Notes: generated from the letters alone by a model not told the origin. A stretch of DNA of 57,302 nucleotides from Verrucomicrobiota bacterium (GCA_009885995.1 VFJQ01000138.1:1-57302), one strand, 5' to 3'; shown: positions 7,050-19,893, counted from the stretch's first letter. Numbers and translations are program-made.

Positions 7050-10000
7050 ATGCGTTTCCGCATCCATTTCGTAGTCCTTATCGCCGTGATTCTCGCGTGC
7101 GTGGTGTTCTTGCTGCGCGAGGACAGGGGAGTGCAGCGAAAATCCGCCGCGAGTCGGGTGGAGAGGACCGCAGAGGCGCAGAGGCGCGAAGTGAGCGGCG
7201 CGGTGCGAACTGCAATGGTGGCGACGAGTGAGGCCGCGGCGAAATTCACCGAGTGGACCGGGCGCTACCTCGCGGCGACGCGGGCCGAGCGCGCGCCGCT
7301 CGTCGCGGAAGGCGTGCGGCTCGCGCGCGAGCGGCGGCCGGTCTTCAAGCAACTCATCCAGGACGATCCGCGTGCGGCGATCGAGGAGGCGGTGCCGATG
7401 GTCGTGCGGCAGGAGCTTCCCATCCGCGTGCTGGAGCAGATCGAGGCGCGGCTCAATGGCGTGGCGGCGCTGCGCGTGTATCAAGGCGTGCCGATGCCGG
7501 GTGAACCGCGGCCGGCGAAGTCGCTCACGGTGCGCAAGGCCGAGTTCAAGGACGGGAAGACGTATCGCGCCTACGTGTATGGCGAGCGTTCCGCGAAGCT
7601 GACGTGGACGCCGGGCGCGTCGCTCAACGGCGTGGCGCTCGATGCGGACTTCGCGGTGAACGAAGCGCCTTCGCGCACGCTCGAAGTCGGCGAGGTGCCG
7701 AACGCGACGAAGCCCGTCGTGAGCATCTGCCCGGTCTCGGGGAAGACGGCCGCGTCACTCGAACCCGGCGAGAAGATCAGCGATGCCACGCCGACGGTCG
7801 AGACGGCGACGGAGATCGTGCAGCTCTGCGGGCAGATGCACATCGATCCCTTCAACCAGACGCTCATCATGGGCGAAGGCGTGAGCGGCGGCGCGTTCGG
7901 CTTTACGGGCATCCTGCCGTCGGCGCCCACGCCGGCGCTGGGAAATGTGAAGGTGCTCGCGATTCCCATGACCTACGCGGACCAGAACGGCGTGCCGAGC
8001 ACGGAGGCGGCGCTCTATTCGACGCTGCGCGACGTGGCAGACTTTTACGCGAAGGCGTCCTTCGGCCGCATCTCGCTCGTCGGCGTCGTCACGCCGCCGG
8101 TGAAGCTGCCGCACAACGAGGCGTGGTATGTGAACCGCGACACCAGCAATGGCGGCGACATCGACGGCGAGGGCGTCGAGCACAACCACGCCCGCGAGGA
8201 GGCGCGCAAGCTCGGCTTCGACTCGAACGACTACGACTGCATCGTCGTGCGCCACAACGGTGGCCCCGGCAGCTACGGCGGCCTCGGTGGCGGTTCGAGC
8301 GTGTGGGCGCGCAGCGACAGCGTCTCGCTCTGGGCGCATGAAATCGGGCACTGCTTCGGGCTCGGGCACTCGAACGCCTGGGACACCGCGGGCACGAGCG
8401 CGATCGGCGCGGGCACGAACGCGGAATACGGCGACACCTACGACATCATGGGCGGCGGCCCATATCCCGGCGGCCACTACAACGCGCAGGCCAAGACGCA
8501 GATCAAATGGCTGCCATCGAACTTCACCCGGGCCGTCTCGCAGAGCGGCACGTATCGCATCCATGCCTTCGATCAGGGCGTGCTCCTGCCGGATCGCGAC
8601 TATGCGATGACGATCGTGAAGGACACGCAGAAGACCTACTGGGGCGAGGTGCGCTCGCTCTTCGACACGAACCCGTGGGCGAAGAATGGCCTGCTCCTCG
8701 GCTGGCGCTACCCGAACGGCAGCGGCAGCAATCTCCAGCGCATCGACACCACGCCCGGCTCGCCCTTCGCGCAGCAGGACGCGCCGGTCTCGCTCGGCAG
8801 CACTTTCTCCGACACCGAGTCCGGCATTCACATGACGACCGTCGCGGTGAGCGACTCGCCGCGTTACGTCGATGTGGTGGTGAACTTCGGCCAGTTCCCC
8901 ACGAACCAGAAACCCACGCTCGCGCTCGCCGCTTCCGCGATCGTCGTGCCGCAGAATGCGACCGTCACTTTCACCGCCACCGCGAGCGACCCGGACAGCG
9001 ACACGCTCGCCTACTACTGGCAGCACTTCGGCGATACGAATGTGAAGCTCGTCTCCGGCAATACGCCGGTCATCACGCGGACCTTCACCAGCCAGGGCAC
9101 CTACGTCGTGAGCTGCACCGTGAGCGACATGAAGGGCGGCAGCGCCACGCGCAGTCAGCTCATCACCGTGGGCAATGGCAACACCCGCTACAACATCAGC
9201 GGTCGCGTGACGCTGCTCGGGCAGGGCTTGCAGGACGTGGTCGTGACCGCGAACGGGACCAACGGCGTGGTGACCGACGCCGATGGCTATTACACGATCC
9301 CGAACCTCCCCGCGAACACCTACACGATGACGCCGCTGCTCTACGGCTACGCGTTCGGCGAGCTGTTCAATAACAGCGTCACCGTCGGGCCGAATGCGGG
9401 CGGCGCGGACTTCGAGGCGACCGCGGCGCCGGTCGTCACGATCGCCGCCACGCTGCCGAGCGCGAGCGAACTCGCGCCGGTGACCGCGGGGCGCTTCACG
9501 ATCACGCGCACGGGCGACATCAGCCAGGTGCTCGTGGTGAATGTGAACACCGCGCTGGGCAGCGCGACGAAGACGACCGACTACACTTTCTCGCCCGACT
9601 ACGTCGCGGGCAGTCAGGGCTTCAGCACCTTCACCATCCCGGAAGACGCCGCGTCGCTCGACATCGCCGTGACGCCGGTGATCGACGCCGCGGGGGAAGG
9701 CCCGGAGACCGTGATCCTCCAGCTCGGCCCCGGCAACGGCTACCTCGTCGGTTCGCAATCGACCGCGACCGTCGTCATCGACGACGACGACACCGCGCTG
9801 CCAAAAGTCTCCCTCGCCGTGACGACGCTCACGACGGTGGAAAACTCCGGCACGCCCGCTGTGCTCACTTTCACCCGCACCGCCACAGCGGGGAATCTCA
9901 CGGTGAACTACACCGTCAGCGGCACGGCCACGAGCGGCGCGGACTTCACCGCGCTCAGCGGCAGCGTCGTCATCCCGACCGGCTCCGCGTCGGCGGTGGT

Positions 10001-13000
10001 GAATGTTTCGCCGATCGACAATGCGGCGTCGGAGCCGCTCGAAACCGTGACCCTCACGACGACCTCGAACGCCGCTTACCTCATCGACCCGCTCGCGACG
10101 AGCGCGACGGTGAACCTGATCGACGACGACGTGCAGACCGTCACCGTGGTCGCGACCGATGCCGCCGCGCAGGAGGTCGATCTCACGGCGCCGCTCGCGA
10201 CGGCGGACACCGGCACCTTCATCGTCACGCGCAGCGGCGACACGACGAACCCGCTGGCCGTGAACTACTCCATCGCCGGCACGCCGGCCACAGGCGTCAC
10301 GGCCCTGCACGGCGTGGACTACGAGGCTCTGCCGGGCTCGCTCGTCATCCCCGCCGGTGCGACGCAGGCGGCGGTCACGATCATCCCGCGCTTCGACGCG
10401 TTCGGCGAAGGGCCGGAGACCGTGGTGCTCGCGCTCGGCGCGGGCTCGACGAACTACATCCTCGGCTCGCCCAGCTCCGCGACCGTCACCATCACCGACA
10501 GCGCGGGCCAGCCGCCTTACCTCGACGTGGTGAATACCGCGAGCGCCGCCGAACCTTCGACGAACGGGAACTTCCGCTTCAGCGTGCGCGGCGGCTCGGC
10601 CACCAGCGCGCTCACGGTGAACTACACACTCACCGGCACCGCGACGAATGGCACCGACTACGACAGCGGCAGCGCCTGGGCCGCGCAGACGTCGGGCGTC
10701 ACCAACGCGCTGCGCGGCGTGTGGGTCAGCAATGCGACGAACGTCTGGGCCGTCGGCGACGGCGGCACGATTCTCAAATGGAACGGCACGGCGTGGAGCG
10801 CGCAGACCTCCGGCACCACGAATGCGCTGCGCGGCGTGTGGGGCACGAGCGCGACGAGCGTGTGGGCGGTCGGCGATGGCGGCACGATTTTGAAATGGAA
10901 CGGCACGGCGTGGAGCGCGCAGACCTCCGGCACCACGAATGCGCTGCGCGGAATCTGGGGAGCCGACGCGAGCAACGTGTGGGCGGTCGGCGATGGCGGC
11001 ACGATTCTCAAATGGAACGGCACGGCGTGGAGCGCGCAGACTTCGGGCGTCGCCACCGCACTGCATTCGGCGTGGGGAAATTCAGCGACCAGCGTGTGGG
11101 CCGTGGGCGCTGGCGGCGCGATCCTCAAATGGAACGGGACCGTGTGGAGCGCGCAGACTTCGGGCACGACGGAGACGCTGCGCAGCGTGTGGGGCAGCAG
11201 CTCCACGAGCCTCTGGGTCGCGGGCACGGCGGGCACGATTTTGCGTTCCACCAACGGCTCCTCCTGGAGCGCGCAGACCTCGGGCGTGGTGGTCGATCTC
11301 GCGGCGGTCTGGGGCGTGGATGGGAATAACGTCTGGATTTCCGGCGCGGCCGGCGCCGTCCTGCGCACCACGAATGCCGGCGGCACGTGGACGCCGCAGG
11401 TTTCCAACGCCACGCAGCCGCTGCACAGCCTGCGCGGCATCGACGCCACCAACATCTGGGCCGTGGGCGACGGTGGCGCGATCTCGAACTGGAACACCGC
11501 CGCGAGCCTGCCGCTCAGCGGCACCGTGGTCATCCCGGTGGGCGCGAGCAGCGTGGACGTGGCCGTCCGCCCGATCAACGACGCCACCGTCGAAGACCTC
11601 GAAACCGTGACGCTCACGATCACGCCGGACGCGGCCTACCAGACCTACGCGCCGACTTCCGCGGCGACGATGTGGCTGCGCGACGACGACCAGCCGACGA
11701 TCTATGTGGATACGCAGGTCGGCACGAGCGGCAGCTCCACCGTCACCGAGGGCACGGTTTCGACTCCGACGAAGTTCTACGTCTCCCGCACCGGCAGCAC
11801 CACGAGCGCGCTCACGGTGAACTACACGATCGGCGGCACGGCCACGAGCGGCACGGACTTCACGGCGCTGAGCGGCAGCGTGGTCATCGCGGCCGGTTCG
11901 CTCGGCGCGGATGTGCCGGTCGTCATCACGAACGACACCGCCATCGAAGGCGCCGAGACGATCACGTTCGACTTCGCGCCGGGTGCGTATGCCGATGGGC
12001 CGGGCGCGGTGATGGTTCTCGCGGACAACGACACGAACCCGCAGACCGTCCGCTTCACCAACGGCAGCGCGGCGGGCGCGGAGAGCGTCGCCGTGGTGAA
12101 CGTGCCCGTGACGCTCGCGAGCGCGGCGACGGCGCCAGTGACGGTGGAATACGCGACCGACAGCGGCACACGCGCTTCTTCCACGGCGACGAACAACACG
12201 CAGGCGCTGCCGTATTGGGTGCGCATGGTGAAGACTGGGACGAGCTTCGCATCGTATGCGTCGAACGACGGCCAGACGTGGGTGCAGCTCGGCGCGACGC
12301 AGGCGCTCACCGGCTTCACCGCCACGAGCTACCTCGCGGGGCTCTGCGTCGATTCGGCGGTCGATGGGACGCTCTGCACGGTGACTTTCGACAACGTGAG
12401 CATCACCGGCCTGAGCGTGGGCGGCTCGCAAGGCGCGGTGACGAGCGCGGACATCGGCGCGGTCGCGGCGGCAGGCAGCTACTCGGAGGCCGGCGGCATC
12501 TACACCGTGACCGGCTCAGGCGCGGACATCTGGAATAGTGCCGACGAGTTCCGCTACGTGTGGTTCCCGATCGCGACCTCGGCGAACTGCACGATCACCG
12601 CGCGCGTCCTTTCGCAGACGAACACCGCAGTGTGGGCGAAGGCGGGCGTGATGATCCGCGAATCGAGCGCCGCCGGCTCGCGCCACGCGATGACGGTGGC
12701 GACGCCGGGCAATGGCCGCGCTTACCAATACCGCGCCAGCACGGGCGGCAGCTCGACGGCGGTGACGAACACCACGGCCCTGCTGCGCCCGCTGTGGGTG
12801 CGGCTCGAGCGTGCGGGCGATGTCTTCACCGCGTCGCAATCGCCCGACGGCGCGGCGTGGGCGACCGTGGGCACGCCGAAGACGATGGCGCTCGCGCCGG
12901 GCGTGCTCGCGGGACTCGCGGTGAGCGCGCGCAACGACAACCTCGTGACGACGGCCACCTTCGACAACGTATCGCTCAACGGCTCGCCCACGCTCGAAGG

Positions 13001-16000
13001 CCGCACGGTCGGCTTCGTGAATACGCAAGGCTCCGACAGCCTCGCGAGCGGCACCTACACGGTCACCGCCGCCGGCACGCAGATCGGCGGCACGGAGGAT
13101 GAATGCCACTTCGTCGCGGCGCCGGTGAGCGGCGACTTCACGCTCATCGCGCGGGTGCTCTCGCAAAGCGGCGGCAACGCGAACGCGCAGGCCGGCGTGA
13201 TGGTGCGCGAGAACGCCAACTTCCGCGTGCGCAGCCTCTACGTGGGCAGCGTGGCGAATGCAGGCACGGAGTTCATCTCGCGCGATTCGTCGGTCAGCAC
13301 CGGCTTCGGCTCGGGGGTCGATTACACGCTCGGCGCGGGCGTGCTCACGTTCGACGTGGGCGAGCAGACGAAGGACATCACGCTCGCCGTGACGGATGAC
13401 TCGATGGTCGAGCCGAACAACAACATCACCATCGTCCTGCGCAATCCGAACGGCGCGCAGCTCGGCTCGATCACGCAGTTCACCTACACGATCATCGACA
13501 ACGACACCGCCGCCGCGCAGCCGTTCGCGGGCTTCGCCGCGGCCTCGAGCAGCGTCGCGGAAAGCGCGGGCTCGACCGCCTTGCTCGTGAGCCTCAGCGC
13601 GCCGGCGGCGGGAAGCGTGTCGGTCGATTACGCCGTGACGGGCGGCTCCGCGGTGGACCCGGCGGACTTCGCACTCGCGGCGGGCACGCTCAGTTTCGCG
13701 GCGGGGGAAAGCGTGAAGTCCATCCCGGTGACGATCGCGCAGGACTCGGACGTGGAGCCCAGCGAGACGGCGATCGTGACGCTCTCGAATCCCACGGGCC
13801 TCCAGCTCGGCTCGCTGAGCGCGCACGCACTCACGATCACGGACGACGACTTCCCGACCGTGAGCATCGCCGCGACCGATGCGAACGCGGCGGAGAGCGG
13901 CGACACGGGGACGTTCACGATCACGCGCGCGGGTTCGACCGTGGGTGATCTCGTGGTGAACTACACGGTCGCCGGCACCGCCACGAGCGGCACGGACTTC
14001 GCGATGATCGCGACACCCGGCACGGCGACGATCCTCGACGGCCAGGCCAGCGCGACGGTGACGGTGACGCCTTCGCAGGACACGACGAACGAAGGCAGCG
14101 AGACCGTGATCCTCACGCTGACCAGCGACCCGCTTTACACCCTCGGCACACCGGTCGCGGCGACGGTGACGATCGCGGACGACGACCGCAGCACGGTGAC
14201 GATCGTGGCGAATGACGCGGATGCTTCCGAGACGGCGGGCAATCCAGGGCAGTTCACGATCACGCGCACGGCGCCAACGACCGCCGCGCTGACGGTGAAC
14301 CTCAACCGCACGGGCACGGCGACGATCACGACGGACTACACGGGAGTCGGCACGACGGCCACGATTCTCGCCGGGCAGGCGAGTGTGGTGGTGAATGTCG
14401 CGGTCGTAGACGACGCCGCGACCGAGGGCTCGGAGGACGTGGCGCTCGGCATCAACGCGGGGAGCTACGACATCGGCGCAGCGAGCTTTGCCAGCCTCAC
14501 CATCGCCGACAACGACAATGCGCCCGTGCTCTTCATCTCGAGCCCGACTTCGCAGGGCCCGCTCATCGCCACTGGCGCCGGCGTGATCGTGGCCGCAACC
14601 GTGACCGACGACGGCGCGCCGAACCCCGTGACGCTCGCGTGGAGCCAGGCGAGCGGGCCGGGCACCGCGATGATCGAGTCGCCCACGAGCGCGACGACCG
14701 CCGTCACTTTCAGCGCGCCGGGCACCTACGTGCTGCGCGTCACGGCGACGGACACGCAGTTCACGGTGAGCGACCAAGTGACCGTCATCGTCGGCTCCTC
14801 CATCGCGGCGGCGGATTGGATCACGCAGGACCTCGGCCCGTCCTCCGCGCGGCGCGGGCAGGGGCTGCAATACGGCAATCTCTTCACCCTCACCGGCACC
14901 GGCGGCGGCTACGCGGCCACCACGAATGACACCGCGCACGTGATGCTCCGCTCGGTGGATGGCGACGCGAGCATCGTCGCGCGCGTCACCAGCCTGCCGA
15001 CCACCGGGGCGCTCGCGGGCGTGACGATGCGCGATGCGCTGGCGCGCGGCACCCGGCGCGCGGTGCTCGGCTACGTGCCGGGGACGGGGCTGCAATTCCG
15101 CACGCGCACAACGGCGAGCACGAACGACACTGTCGTGACGCAGGCCGGCGTGAGCCTGCCCTTGTGGGTGAAGCTGGAGCGCAACTCGACCACGGGCGCG
15201 ATCACCGCCTCGTATGCGCCCGACGTTTCCGGCGCTGCCGGAACATGGGCAGCCATCGGTTCGCCGACCGTCGTGACGATGGACACCCGCGCGCTCGTGG
15301 GCCTCACGACGACGAGCAACTCGACCTCCACGACCGCGACGACCGTCTTCGATAATGTGACGCTCACGCCCGCGCCGAGCGGCCCCGCCTTGCTCGCCGA
15401 AGACTACGGCGCCAGCCCGGCACAGGCCGGCAGCGGCAGCGTCGCGAGCGGCACTTACACGATCGCGGGCAGCACGAGCGGCTACTACTACGGCTGGCAG
15501 TATTACGGCGACCTCATGATCACCGCGAAGGAAGCGAGCGCCTCCTCCGGCGCGGGTTCGGCGAAGTCCGGCATCCGCATCGCGGAGAGCCTCGAAGCCG
15601 GCGCATACGCGCACGTCGGGCGCATCCCGACGAGCTCTTACAGCGGCTACGTGTGGACCTCGATCGCTGGCGGCACGGGCGGCGGCGTGCCGAGCTTCAC
15701 CGGCGCGGTGCGCTGGGTGCGGATCATCCGCCGGGGAAATTCCATCACCGCCTTCCACGCCGCCGATGTCTCCGGCAACCCCGGCACGTGGGCGCAGATC
15801 GGGCAGCCGCAAACGGTCATCATGACGACGCCGGTCTTCGTCGGCTTCTGGGTTGATAATGCGAGCGGCGTCGGGCTGAACACGGTCACTTTCAACAACC
15901 TCAGCATCGTGCCGCTCAACAGCGCCCCGTCGATCGACCTCACTGCCGTGCCTTCCACCGTCGTCGGGAGCCCGGCGGCGCTCGATGCGACCGTGACCGA

Positions 16001-16589
16001 CGACGGCGCGCCCGCGCCTTCCGCGCTGACGACGCAGTGGAGCGCCGGCGGGCCTGGCTTGGTGACTTTCGGAAATGTGAGCGCGGTCGATACAAGCGCG
16101 AGCTTCCCGCAGTTCGGCGCCTACGCGCTGCGCCTGCGCGCGGATGACACCGGCGTCGTCACCTTCCGCGACAAGGCGCTGATGTATTACGAGAGCGGCT
16201 TCCAGCAGTGGCAGGCGGCGAATTTTGCCGGCGACCCGAATGACCCCGACGCCGCGTGGGATGCGGACCCGGAGCAGGACGGGCTGTGGAACTTGATGGA
16301 ATACGCCTTCGATCTCGCGCCTGGCACGCCGAACCCCGCGCCGTGGACGTTCGATGAGGCGACGGTGGGGCCGGACAAATTCCTGCGCCTGACGATCCCG
16401 AAAAATCCCGCCGCGACCGGCGTGACCTATTCGGTGGAGGCGACGGGCAATATCACGACGCCCGCGAGCTGGAGCAGCAGCGGGCTGACCATCGAGGAAG
16501 ACACGGCGACCACGCTGCGCGTGCGCGATTCGGTGCCGATGGGCAGCCCCGGCGTGAAGCGGTTCATGCGGGCGAAAGTGAGCCGCTGA
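7050..16589 (+). CDS. Giant secreted metzincin / PKD / Calx-beta surface protein (3179 aa)
   Basis: The N-terminal hydrophobic segment (residues 7-22) is a signal or anchor. Residues ~290-480 form a zinc metallopeptidase-like domain with [11 protein letters not shown] (H430, E431, H434, H440) and a Met-turn YDIMGGG (M467), as in metzincins. Then follow a PKD domain (~622-710), a carboxypeptidase-regulatory-like domain (~713-784) and about nine Calx-beta domains between ~794 and ~2490. One Calx-beta is split by a seven-repeat block (1208-1486) and another by concanavalin-like modules (~1712-2087). The end carries a PKD/Ig-like domain, two more concanavalin-like modules, an Ig-like domain and a C-terminal module with a [20 protein letters not shown] calcium-binding-type motif. 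It is probably a calcium-dependent cell-surface or secreted protease/adhesin. The substrate is unknown and the domain borders are approximate. Confidence 0.9.
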   Translation: MRFRIHFVVLIAVILACVVFLLREDRGVQRKSAASRVERTAEAQRREVSGAVRTAMVATSEAAAKFTEWTGRYLAATRAERAPLVAEGVRLARERRPVFKQLIQDDPRAAIEEAVPMVVRQELPIRVLEQIEARLNGVAALRVYQGVPMPGEPRPAKSLTVRKAEFKDGKTYRAYVYGERSAKLTWTPGASLNGVALDADFAVNEAPSRTLEVGEVPNATKPVVSICPVSGKTAASLEPGEKISDATPTVETATEIVQLCGQMHIDPFNQTLIMGEGVSGGAFGFTGILPSAPTPALGNVKVLAIPMTYADQNGVPSTEAALYSTLRDVADFYAKASFGRISLVGVVTPPVKLPHNEAWYVNRDTSNGGDIDGEGVEHNHAREEARKLGFDSNDYDCIVVRHNGGPGSYGGLGGGSSVWARSDSVSLWAHEIGHCFGLGHSNAWDTAGTSAIGAGTNAEYGDTYDIMGGGPYPGGHYNAQAKTQIKWLPSNFTRAVSQSGTYRIHAFDQGVLLPDRDYAMTIVKDTQKTYWGEVRSLFDTNPWAKNGLLLGWRYPNGSGSNLQRIDTTPGSPFAQQDAPVSLGSTFSDTESGIHMTTVAVSDSPRYVDVVVNFGQFPTNQKPTLALAASAIVVPQNATVTFTATASDPDSDTLAYYWQHFGDTNVKLVSGNTPVITRTFTSQGTYVVSCTVSDMKGGSATRSQLITVGNGNTRYNISGRVTLLGQGLQDVVVTANGTNGVVTDADGYYTIPNLPANTYTMTPLLYGYAFGELFNNSVTVGPNAGGADFEATAAPVVTIAATLPSASELAPVTAGRFTITRTGDISQVLVVNVNTALGSATKTTDYTFSPDYVAGSQGFSTFTIPEDAASLDIAVTPVIDAAGEGPETVILQLGPGNGYLVGSQSTATVVIDDDDTALPKVSLAVTTLTTVENSGTPAVLTFTRTATAGNLTVNYTVSGTATSGADFTALSGSVVIPTGSASAVVNVSPIDNAASEPLETVTLTTTSNAAYLIDPLATSATVNLIDDDVQTVTVVATDAAAQEVDLTAPLATADTGTFIVTRSGDTTNPLAVNYSIAGTPATGVTALHGVDYEALPGSLVIPAGATQAAVTIIPRFDAFGEGPETVVLALGAGSTNYILGSPSSATVTITDSAGQPPYLDVVNTASAAEPSTNGNFRFSVRGGSATSALTVNYTLTGTATNGTDYDSGSAWAAQTSGVTNALRGVWVSNATNVWAVGDGGTILKWNGTAWSAQTSGTTNALRGVWGTSATSVWAVGDGGTILKWNGTAWSAQTSGTTNALRGIWGADASNVWAVGDGGTILKWNGTAWSAQTSGVATALHSAWGNSATSVWAVGAGGAILKWNGTVWSAQTSGTTETLRSVWGSSSTSLWVAGTAGTILRSTNGSSWSAQTSGVVVDLAAVWGVDGNNVWISGAAGAVLRTTNAGGTWTPQVSNATQPLHSLRGIDATNIWAVGDGGAISNWNTAASLPLSGTVVIPVGASSVDVAVRPINDATVEDLETVTLTITPDAAYQTYAPTSAATMWLRDDDQPTIYVDTQVGTSGSSTVTEGTVSTPTKFYVSRTGSTTSALTVNYTIGGTATSGTDFTALSGSVVIAAGSLGADVPVVITNDTAIEGAETITFDFAPGAYADGPGAVMVLADNDTNPQTVRFTNGSAAGAESVAVVNVPVTLASAATAPVTVEYATDSGTRASSTATNNTQALPYWVRMVKTGTSFASYASNDGQTWVQLGATQALTGFTATSYLAGLCVDSAVDGTLCTVTFDNVSITGLSVGGSQGAVTSADIGAVAAAGSYSEAGGIYTVTGSGADIWNSADEFRYVWFPIATSANCTITARVLSQTNTAVWAKAGVMIRESSAAGSRHAMTVATPGNGRAYQYRASTGGSSTAVTNTTALLRPLWVRLERAGDVFTASQSPDGAAWATVGTPKTMALAPGVLAGLAVSARNDNLVTTATFDNVSLNGSPTLEGRTVGFVNTQGSDSLASGTYTVTAAGTQIGGTEDECHFVAAPVSGDFTLIARVLSQSGGNANAQAGVMVRENANFRVRSLYVGSVANAGTEFISRDSSVSTGFGSGVDYTLGAGVLTFDVGEQTKDITLAVTDDSMVEPNNNITIVLRNPNGAQLGSITQFTYTIIDNDTAAAQPFAGFAAASSSVAESAGSTALLVSLSAPAAGSVSVDYAVTGGSAVDPADFALAAGTLSFAAGESVKSIPVTIAQDSDVEPSETAIVTLSNPTGLQLGSLSAHALTITDDDFPTVSIAATDANAAESGDTGTFTITRAGSTVGDLVVNYTVAGTATSGTDFAMIATPGTATILDGQASATVTVTPSQDTTNEGSETVILTLTSDPLYTLGTPVAATVTIADDDRSTVTIVANDADASETAGNPGQFTITRTAPTTAALTVNLNRTGTATITTDYTGVGTTATILAGQASVVVNVAVVDDAATEGSEDVALGINAGSYDIGAASFASLTIADNDNAPVLFISSPTSQGPLIATGAGVIVAATVTDDGAPNPVTLAWSQASGPGTAMIESPTSATTAVTFSAPGTYVLRVTATDTQFTVSDQVTVIVGSSIAAADWITQDLGPSSARRGQGLQYGNLFTLTGTGGGYAATTNDTAHVMLRSVDGDASIVARVTSLPTTGALAGVTMRDALARGTRRAVLGYVPGTGLQFRTRTTASTNDTVVTQAGVSLPLWVKLERNSTTGAITASYAPDVSGAAGTWAAIGSPTVVTMDTRALVGLTTTSNSTSTTATTVFDNVTLTPAPSGPALLAEDYGASPAQAGSGSVASGTYTIAGSTSGYYYGWQYYGDLMITAKEASASSGAGSAKSGIRIAESLEAGAYAHVGRIPTSSYSGYVWTSIAGGTGGGVPSFTGAVRWVRIIRRGNSITAFHAADVSGNPGTWAQIGQPQTVIMTTPVFVGFWVDNASGVGLNTVTFNNLSIVPLNSAPSIDLTAVPSTVVGSPAALDATVTDDGAPAPSALTTQWSAGGPGLVTFGNVSAVDTSASFPQFGAYALRLRADDTGVVTFRDKALMYYESGFQQWQAANFAGDPNDPDAAWDADPEQDGLWNLMEYAFDLAPGTPNPAPWTFDEATVGPDKFLRLTIPKNPAATGVTYSVEATGNITTPASWSSSGLTIEEDTATTLRVRDSVPMGSPGVKRFMRAKVSR
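10671..11507 (+). repeat. Seven in-gene tandem repeats (~120 bp) coding a propeller-like block
   Basis: Seven units of 39-41 residues follow the pattern [31 protein letters not shown]. Units 1-4 are nearly identical at DNA level; units 5-7 have diverged (for example [33 protein letters not shown]). Seven such VWAVGxGG units fit a seven-bladed beta-propeller. The block lies between the two halves of one Calx-beta domain. Confidence 0.85.
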
Positions 16590-16652
16590 TAGTTGCGCGC
16601 CGGGGTTGCGGTGGGCGCATCGCTGGCCATCCTGAGCGCATCGCCGCCACGA

Positions 16653-17102
16653 ATGGAAAAGTCGCTCATCCTCATTCTTTGCACGGGAAATTCTTGCCGA
16701 AGCCACATCGCAGAAGGCATCTTGCGCCAGGCGCTTGGTGCTCACTTCCGCATCGCCAGCGCCGGTTCACGGCCGGCCGAGTTCGTGCATCCGCTGGCGA
16801 TCGAGGTGATGCGCGAGATCGACTACGATCTCAGCGGGCATCGCTCGAAGCACCTCGGCGAATTCATGAGCGAGAAGGTCGAGACCGTCATCACCGTCTG
16901 CGGACGTGCCGACCAGGCGTGCCCGATTTTTCCCGGGCAGATGAACCGGCACCACTTCCCCTTCGACGATCCCGCTGACGCGAAAGGCACGCGCGCGGAG
17001 CAACTCGCCGTCTTCCGCCGGGTGCGCGATGAGATCCGACGCGTTTTCGAGGCCTACGCCGCCGGAAGGCTGGATGCGCTGCGGACTAGCGCCGGCGCTT
17101 GA
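16653..17102 (+). CDS. arsC: Arsenate reductase, thioredoxin-coupled (low-molecular-weight phosphatase fold)
   Basis: A 149-residue cytosolic enzyme reducing arsenate to arsenite. The P-loop is CTGNSCRS with nucleophile Cys10 and Arg16. Cys83 and Cys90 (in TVCGRADQACPIFPG) match the second and third redox cysteines of the thioredoxin-coupled class (C10, C82, C89 in pI258 ArsC). The ATG at 16653 is chosen because the frame upstream is unrelated. No arsenite exporter or ArsR-type regulator is adjacent. Its 3' end overlaps the 3' end of the convergent small gene by 17 bp. A protein-tyrosine phosphatase role is less likely given the two extra cysteines. Confidence 0.88.
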   Translation: MEKSLILILCTGNSCRSHIAEGILRQALGAHFRIASAGSRPAEFVHPLAIEVMREIDYDLSGHRSKHLGEFMSEKVETVITVCGRADQACPIFPGQMNRHHFPFDDPADAKGTRAEQLAVFRRVRDEIRRVFEAYAAGRLDALRTSAGA

Positions 17103-17295
17103 GCCAGGAGCGCACCGAGAGCCCGAGGCCGATTGCGATCAGGCCCGCCACGACGAGGTATTCCGCTTCGTGACCGGGGTGCGGCATCGCCGCCGTGGGA
17201 TCGAAAGCCGAATGTCCGGGATGGGCTTGCGCCAGCGCGGAGATGAAGCTGAGCCCGATGGTGAGTGCCCTGATCGATGTTGTCTTGGTGGTCAT
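17086..17295 (-). CDS. Small HPGH-motif exported membrane protein at the end of the urease operon
   Basis: A 69-residue protein with an N-terminal signal-like segment (ALTIGLSFISALAQA), two HPGH motifs (AHPGHSAF and MPHPGHEAEY), one C-terminal transmembrane helix (LVVAGLIAIGLGL) and a basic SWLKRRR end. HPGH near the N-terminus is also seen in HupE/UreJ-type nickel permeases, but this protein is far too short for their six helices. It follows ureD by 71 bp on the same strand, so it may be cotranscribed with urease. A metal-related role such as nickel binding is only inference from the histidines and the context. Confidence 0.6.
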   Translation of the reverse strand: MTTKTTSIRALTIGLSFISALAQAHPGHSAFDPTAAMPHPGHEAEYLVVAGLIAIGLGLSVRSWLKRRR

Positions 17296-17366
17296 GGATG
17301 CCCTGAGTTGGTTTCGGAAAAGTGTGCGGAGGGTAGTGAAGGCGTGCGGTGGAGGCCACGAGATTT

Positions 17367-18194
17367 TTACGACACGCCCGCGCGCCGCAGCGACGGCGCG
17401 GGACTACCCAGCGCCGCATACAGCTCAGCGCGCATCGCCCCGAGCGTGCGGCGCAGTGCGACGCTGCCTGCGGCGAGGCACTTGATGACCCAACCGCCGC
17501 GCACGAGCCGGCCGCAGCCGATCCACGCGTCGCTCGCGTGCAGCTCGTGGAGCCGCCGCCAGCACGGGTGCGCGTCGTCGAGCCGCGGCGAGAGAATGAA
17601 GCCGCTCGCGTAGTAGGCATCGGGGAAGACGGCGCGCAGCGTGCGCACGCTCTCGCTTTCCGGCGTGAGCCGGTAGCGCTCGCGGGCGACGTGCGTGGCA
17701 GCGTGCCACACGTCCGTCTCCCAAGTCAGCTCGCGGAACTCGAATGACTCGCCGAACGCCACGCGTCCCGGCGCCAGCGACTCGAAGAAGAGCAACTCGC
17801 CACCTTCTTCGACGCGCAGTTCCGTGTGCTGCCGGTAGCGCGTGCCACCCTGCGGAATGAACAGCTCCGGCCAGAACTCGAGGAAACCGCCGCTCTCGAC
17901 GCTGAGTTGCTGCGCGAGTTCCGCCGAGCCGTCGCGCATCCGGTGCGCGCGGCTGGCGCTCGGCGTGGTGAGCAAAAGCCGCGCACCGCTCTCGACGCTC
18001 ACGCGGCACTCGATGCGATCACCCTCGAGCAAACCGGCGGTCGGGTTCACGATATTCACCACGAGCGTGTCCGCGTCGTGATGCGGCTTGCTCAGATGCA
18101 TCGGCGCGCGGAAGGACTGGTGCCGCAGCACGCTCACGCCGCGCGAGTCCGGCGCACAGACGAGATCGAGATGCCCGCTGAGACCGTGACTCAT
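17367..18194 (-). CDS. ureD: Urease accessory protein UreD
   Basis: A 275-residue accessory protein that forms the UreDFG chaperone complex inserting nickel into apo-urease. Family features include [13 protein letters not shown] near the start, [13 protein letters not shown] and the [19 protein letters not shown] stretch. The ATG at 18194 overlaps the ureG stop by 4 nt (ATGA). Here ureD is the last of the seven urease genes, whereas many operons begin with it. The C-terminus ([12 protein letters not shown]) is ordinary. Confidence 0.92.
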   Translation of the reverse strand: MSHGLSGHLDLVCAPDSRGVSVLRHQSFRAPMHLSKPHHDADTLVVNIVNPTAGLLEGDRIECRVSVESGARLLLTTPSASRAHRMRDGSAELAQQLSVESGGFLEFWPELFIPQGGTRYRQHTELRVEEGGELLFFESLAPGRVAFGESFEFRELTWETDVWHAATHVARERYRLTPESESVRTLRAVFPDAYYASGFILSPRLDDAHPCWRRLHELHASDAWIGCGRLVRGGWVIKCLAAGSVALRRTLGAMRAELYAALGSPAPSLRRAGVS

Positions 18195-18808
18195 CCGAAG
18201 AGCACCTCGCGTCGCAACCACGCGAGCAACTCGTCCTTGCCCTTCTCGCTGCGCAGGTCGGCGAAGATGAATGGCCGCTCTCCTCGCATGATCTTCGAGT
18301 CGCGCGCCATCACGTCGAGGTCTGCGCCGACGTGCGGGGCGAGGTCGATTTTGTTGATGAGCAGCAGGTCGCTGTGCCGGATCGCCGGGCCTCCCTTGCG
18401 CGGGATCTTGTCCCCCTCGGCCACGTCGATCACGTAGATGAACGAATCGACCAGCTCGGGCGAAAACGTGGCGCTGAGATTGTCGCCGCCGCTTTCGACG
18501 AGGATGAGCTGCGTCTCGGGATGCGCACGCTCGAGTTCGGCGATGGCCGCTTGATTCATCGAAGTGTCGTCGCGAATCGCCGTGTGCGGGCAGCCGCCGG
18601 TCTCCACGCCGATCACGCGATTCGCGGGCAGCGCTTCGTTGCGCACGAGGAATTCCGCGTCTTCGCGCGTGTAGATGTCATTCGTCACCACGGCCATCGA
18701 CAGTTCGCCGCGCAGCCACTGGCAGAGCCGGAGGACGAGCATGGTCTTGCCGGAGCCGACCGGGCCGCCGATGCCGATGCGGATGGGGCGTTTGGATTTC
18801 GGGGTCAT
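18191..18808 (-). CDS. ureG: Urease accessory GTPase UreG
   Basis: A 205-residue SIMIBI-class GTPase supplying the energy for nickel insertion. Visible motifs are the P-loop GGPVGSGKT (about residues 14-22), the metal-binding CPH in [30 protein letters not shown] and the NKIDLA base-recognition motif. Length matches the family (about 200-210). It overlaps ureF upstream and ureD downstream by 4 nt each. Confidence 0.97.
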   Translation of the reverse strand: MTPKSKRPIRIGIGGPVGSGKTMLVLRLCQWLRGELSMAVVTNDIYTREDAEFLVRNEALPANRVIGVETGGCPHTAIRDDTSMNQAAIAELERAHPETQLILVESGGDNLSATFSPELVDSFIYVIDVAEGDKIPRKGGPAIRHSDLLLINKIDLAPHVGADLDVMARDSKIMRGERPFIFADLRSEKGKDELLAWLRREVLFG

Positions 18809-19464
18809 GAGATGAAGAGGCGCTCGTCCGCCCGCGCGTGGCGCAGGCTGGCGATTTCAAGCACCGGATTAAACCAGCCCGCGCGCGCGCGCTCAATCTC
18901 CAGCGACGCGGTGATCGTCACGTCGGCGAGTCGCGCCGCTTCGCGCAGCACCCGCTGGCAGCCGTCCTGCCCGATGCGAATGAGCTTCATCGCCCCACCG
19001 CAGACGGCGGCGAGCGACTGATAGAAATATGCCGCAAGCGCCGCACGCAACGGCACGCCTTCCACCGCCGCCTGCAACCCGCAGACGCTCAGATGATGCC
19101 CGCCGGCGAACGCCTCGAGCAACGGCGCATCACTGATCGTCCGTAGCGCCTTGAGCCGTCGCGTGCCGAGTTGCATGCTCGCTTCGCGCGTCTCGGGCGC
19201 GAGTTTCCACGCGCTGATCTCGTCGTCGATCTGGCGCAACTCGGCGAGGTTTCCAGAGATCGCCGCGTCGAACGCGAAGCGCAGATACGGCAGCTCCTGC
19301 TCGCGCTGCGTTGGGACGATCTGGTCGAGCAGGAAGCGCAGCAACGTCGCCTCATCGCGCACCACGCCGAGGCGCACGCTTTCCTCAAACCCGAGCGAGT
19401 GCGCGTAGGCGCCGGTGGGGAAAAGCGCATCGCTGGTCTGAAGCAGAAAGGGCAGCCAATCCAC
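18805..19464 (-). CDS. ureF: Urease accessory protein UreF
   Basis: A 219-residue helical protein that bridges UreD and UreG. It begins at a GTG ([20 protein letters not shown]), one base after the ureE stop; no ATG lies between that stop and the conserved [15 protein letters not shown] block, so the GTG start is well supported. [11 protein letters not shown] and the C-terminal [18 protein letters not shown] are family-typical. Confidence 0.93.
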   Translation of the reverse strand: MDWLPFLLQTSDALFPTGAYAHSLGFEESVRLGVVRDEATLLRFLLDQIVPTQREQELPYLRFAFDAAISGNLAELRQIDDEISAWKLAPETREASMQLGTRRLKALRTISDAPLLEAFAGGHHLSVCGLQAAVEGVPLRAALAAYFYQSLAAVCGGAMKLIRIGQDGCQRVLREAARLADVTITASLEIERARAGWFNPVLEIASLRHARADERLFIS

Positions 19465-19465
19465 C

Positions 19466-19893
19466 TCAGTGATGGTGCCCGCCGGAGAGCGGGTGAAAGA
19501 CACGCTTGCACGCGACGAAGGCGATGTGCTCGCGCTCGAAGAGCTGGCGCAGCGCTGGATCGTCAGCCACGCGGACCGTGGCGCAGGCGACTTCGAGCGG
19601 GAAATGGAGATTGCCAATCAGCCAGCCGAGCCGCGCAGCGGTCGGGGCATCGGTGCCGAGCGCGACTTCGAGCACGGGTTCGTATTTCTGCGCGATAACG
19701 TAGAGTGACTCGGCTTGAAAAGCTGCGTCGCCGTCGGCGAGCGGTTTTTCGAGATCGAAGCCGAACTCACGCCCGTCTTCCGCGACTCCGCGCCAGCGGC
19801 GCTTCGCGAGCGTAAGGCGATCGACGGGGATGCGCACCGGCGGAAGCGAAGCGTCGTGTTCGGCGAGTGGGGCGCGGATGATGTCCAGCGTCA

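Noticed and set aside
10671..11507. Regular ~120-bp direct repeats considered as a CRISPR array or minisatellite
   Set aside because: Units are contiguous, in frame and encode VWAVGDGG blades; there are no spacers.
7755..16745. Very long minus-strand open frames (over 1000 residues) opposite the giant Calx-beta gene
   Set aside because: Arg/His/Ala-rich without family motifs; the plus frame has a coherent domain series, so these are shadows of composition.
17086..17295. Full HupE/UreJ nickel permease
   Set aside because: Only one transmembrane helix besides the signal segment; the protein is a third of the family length.
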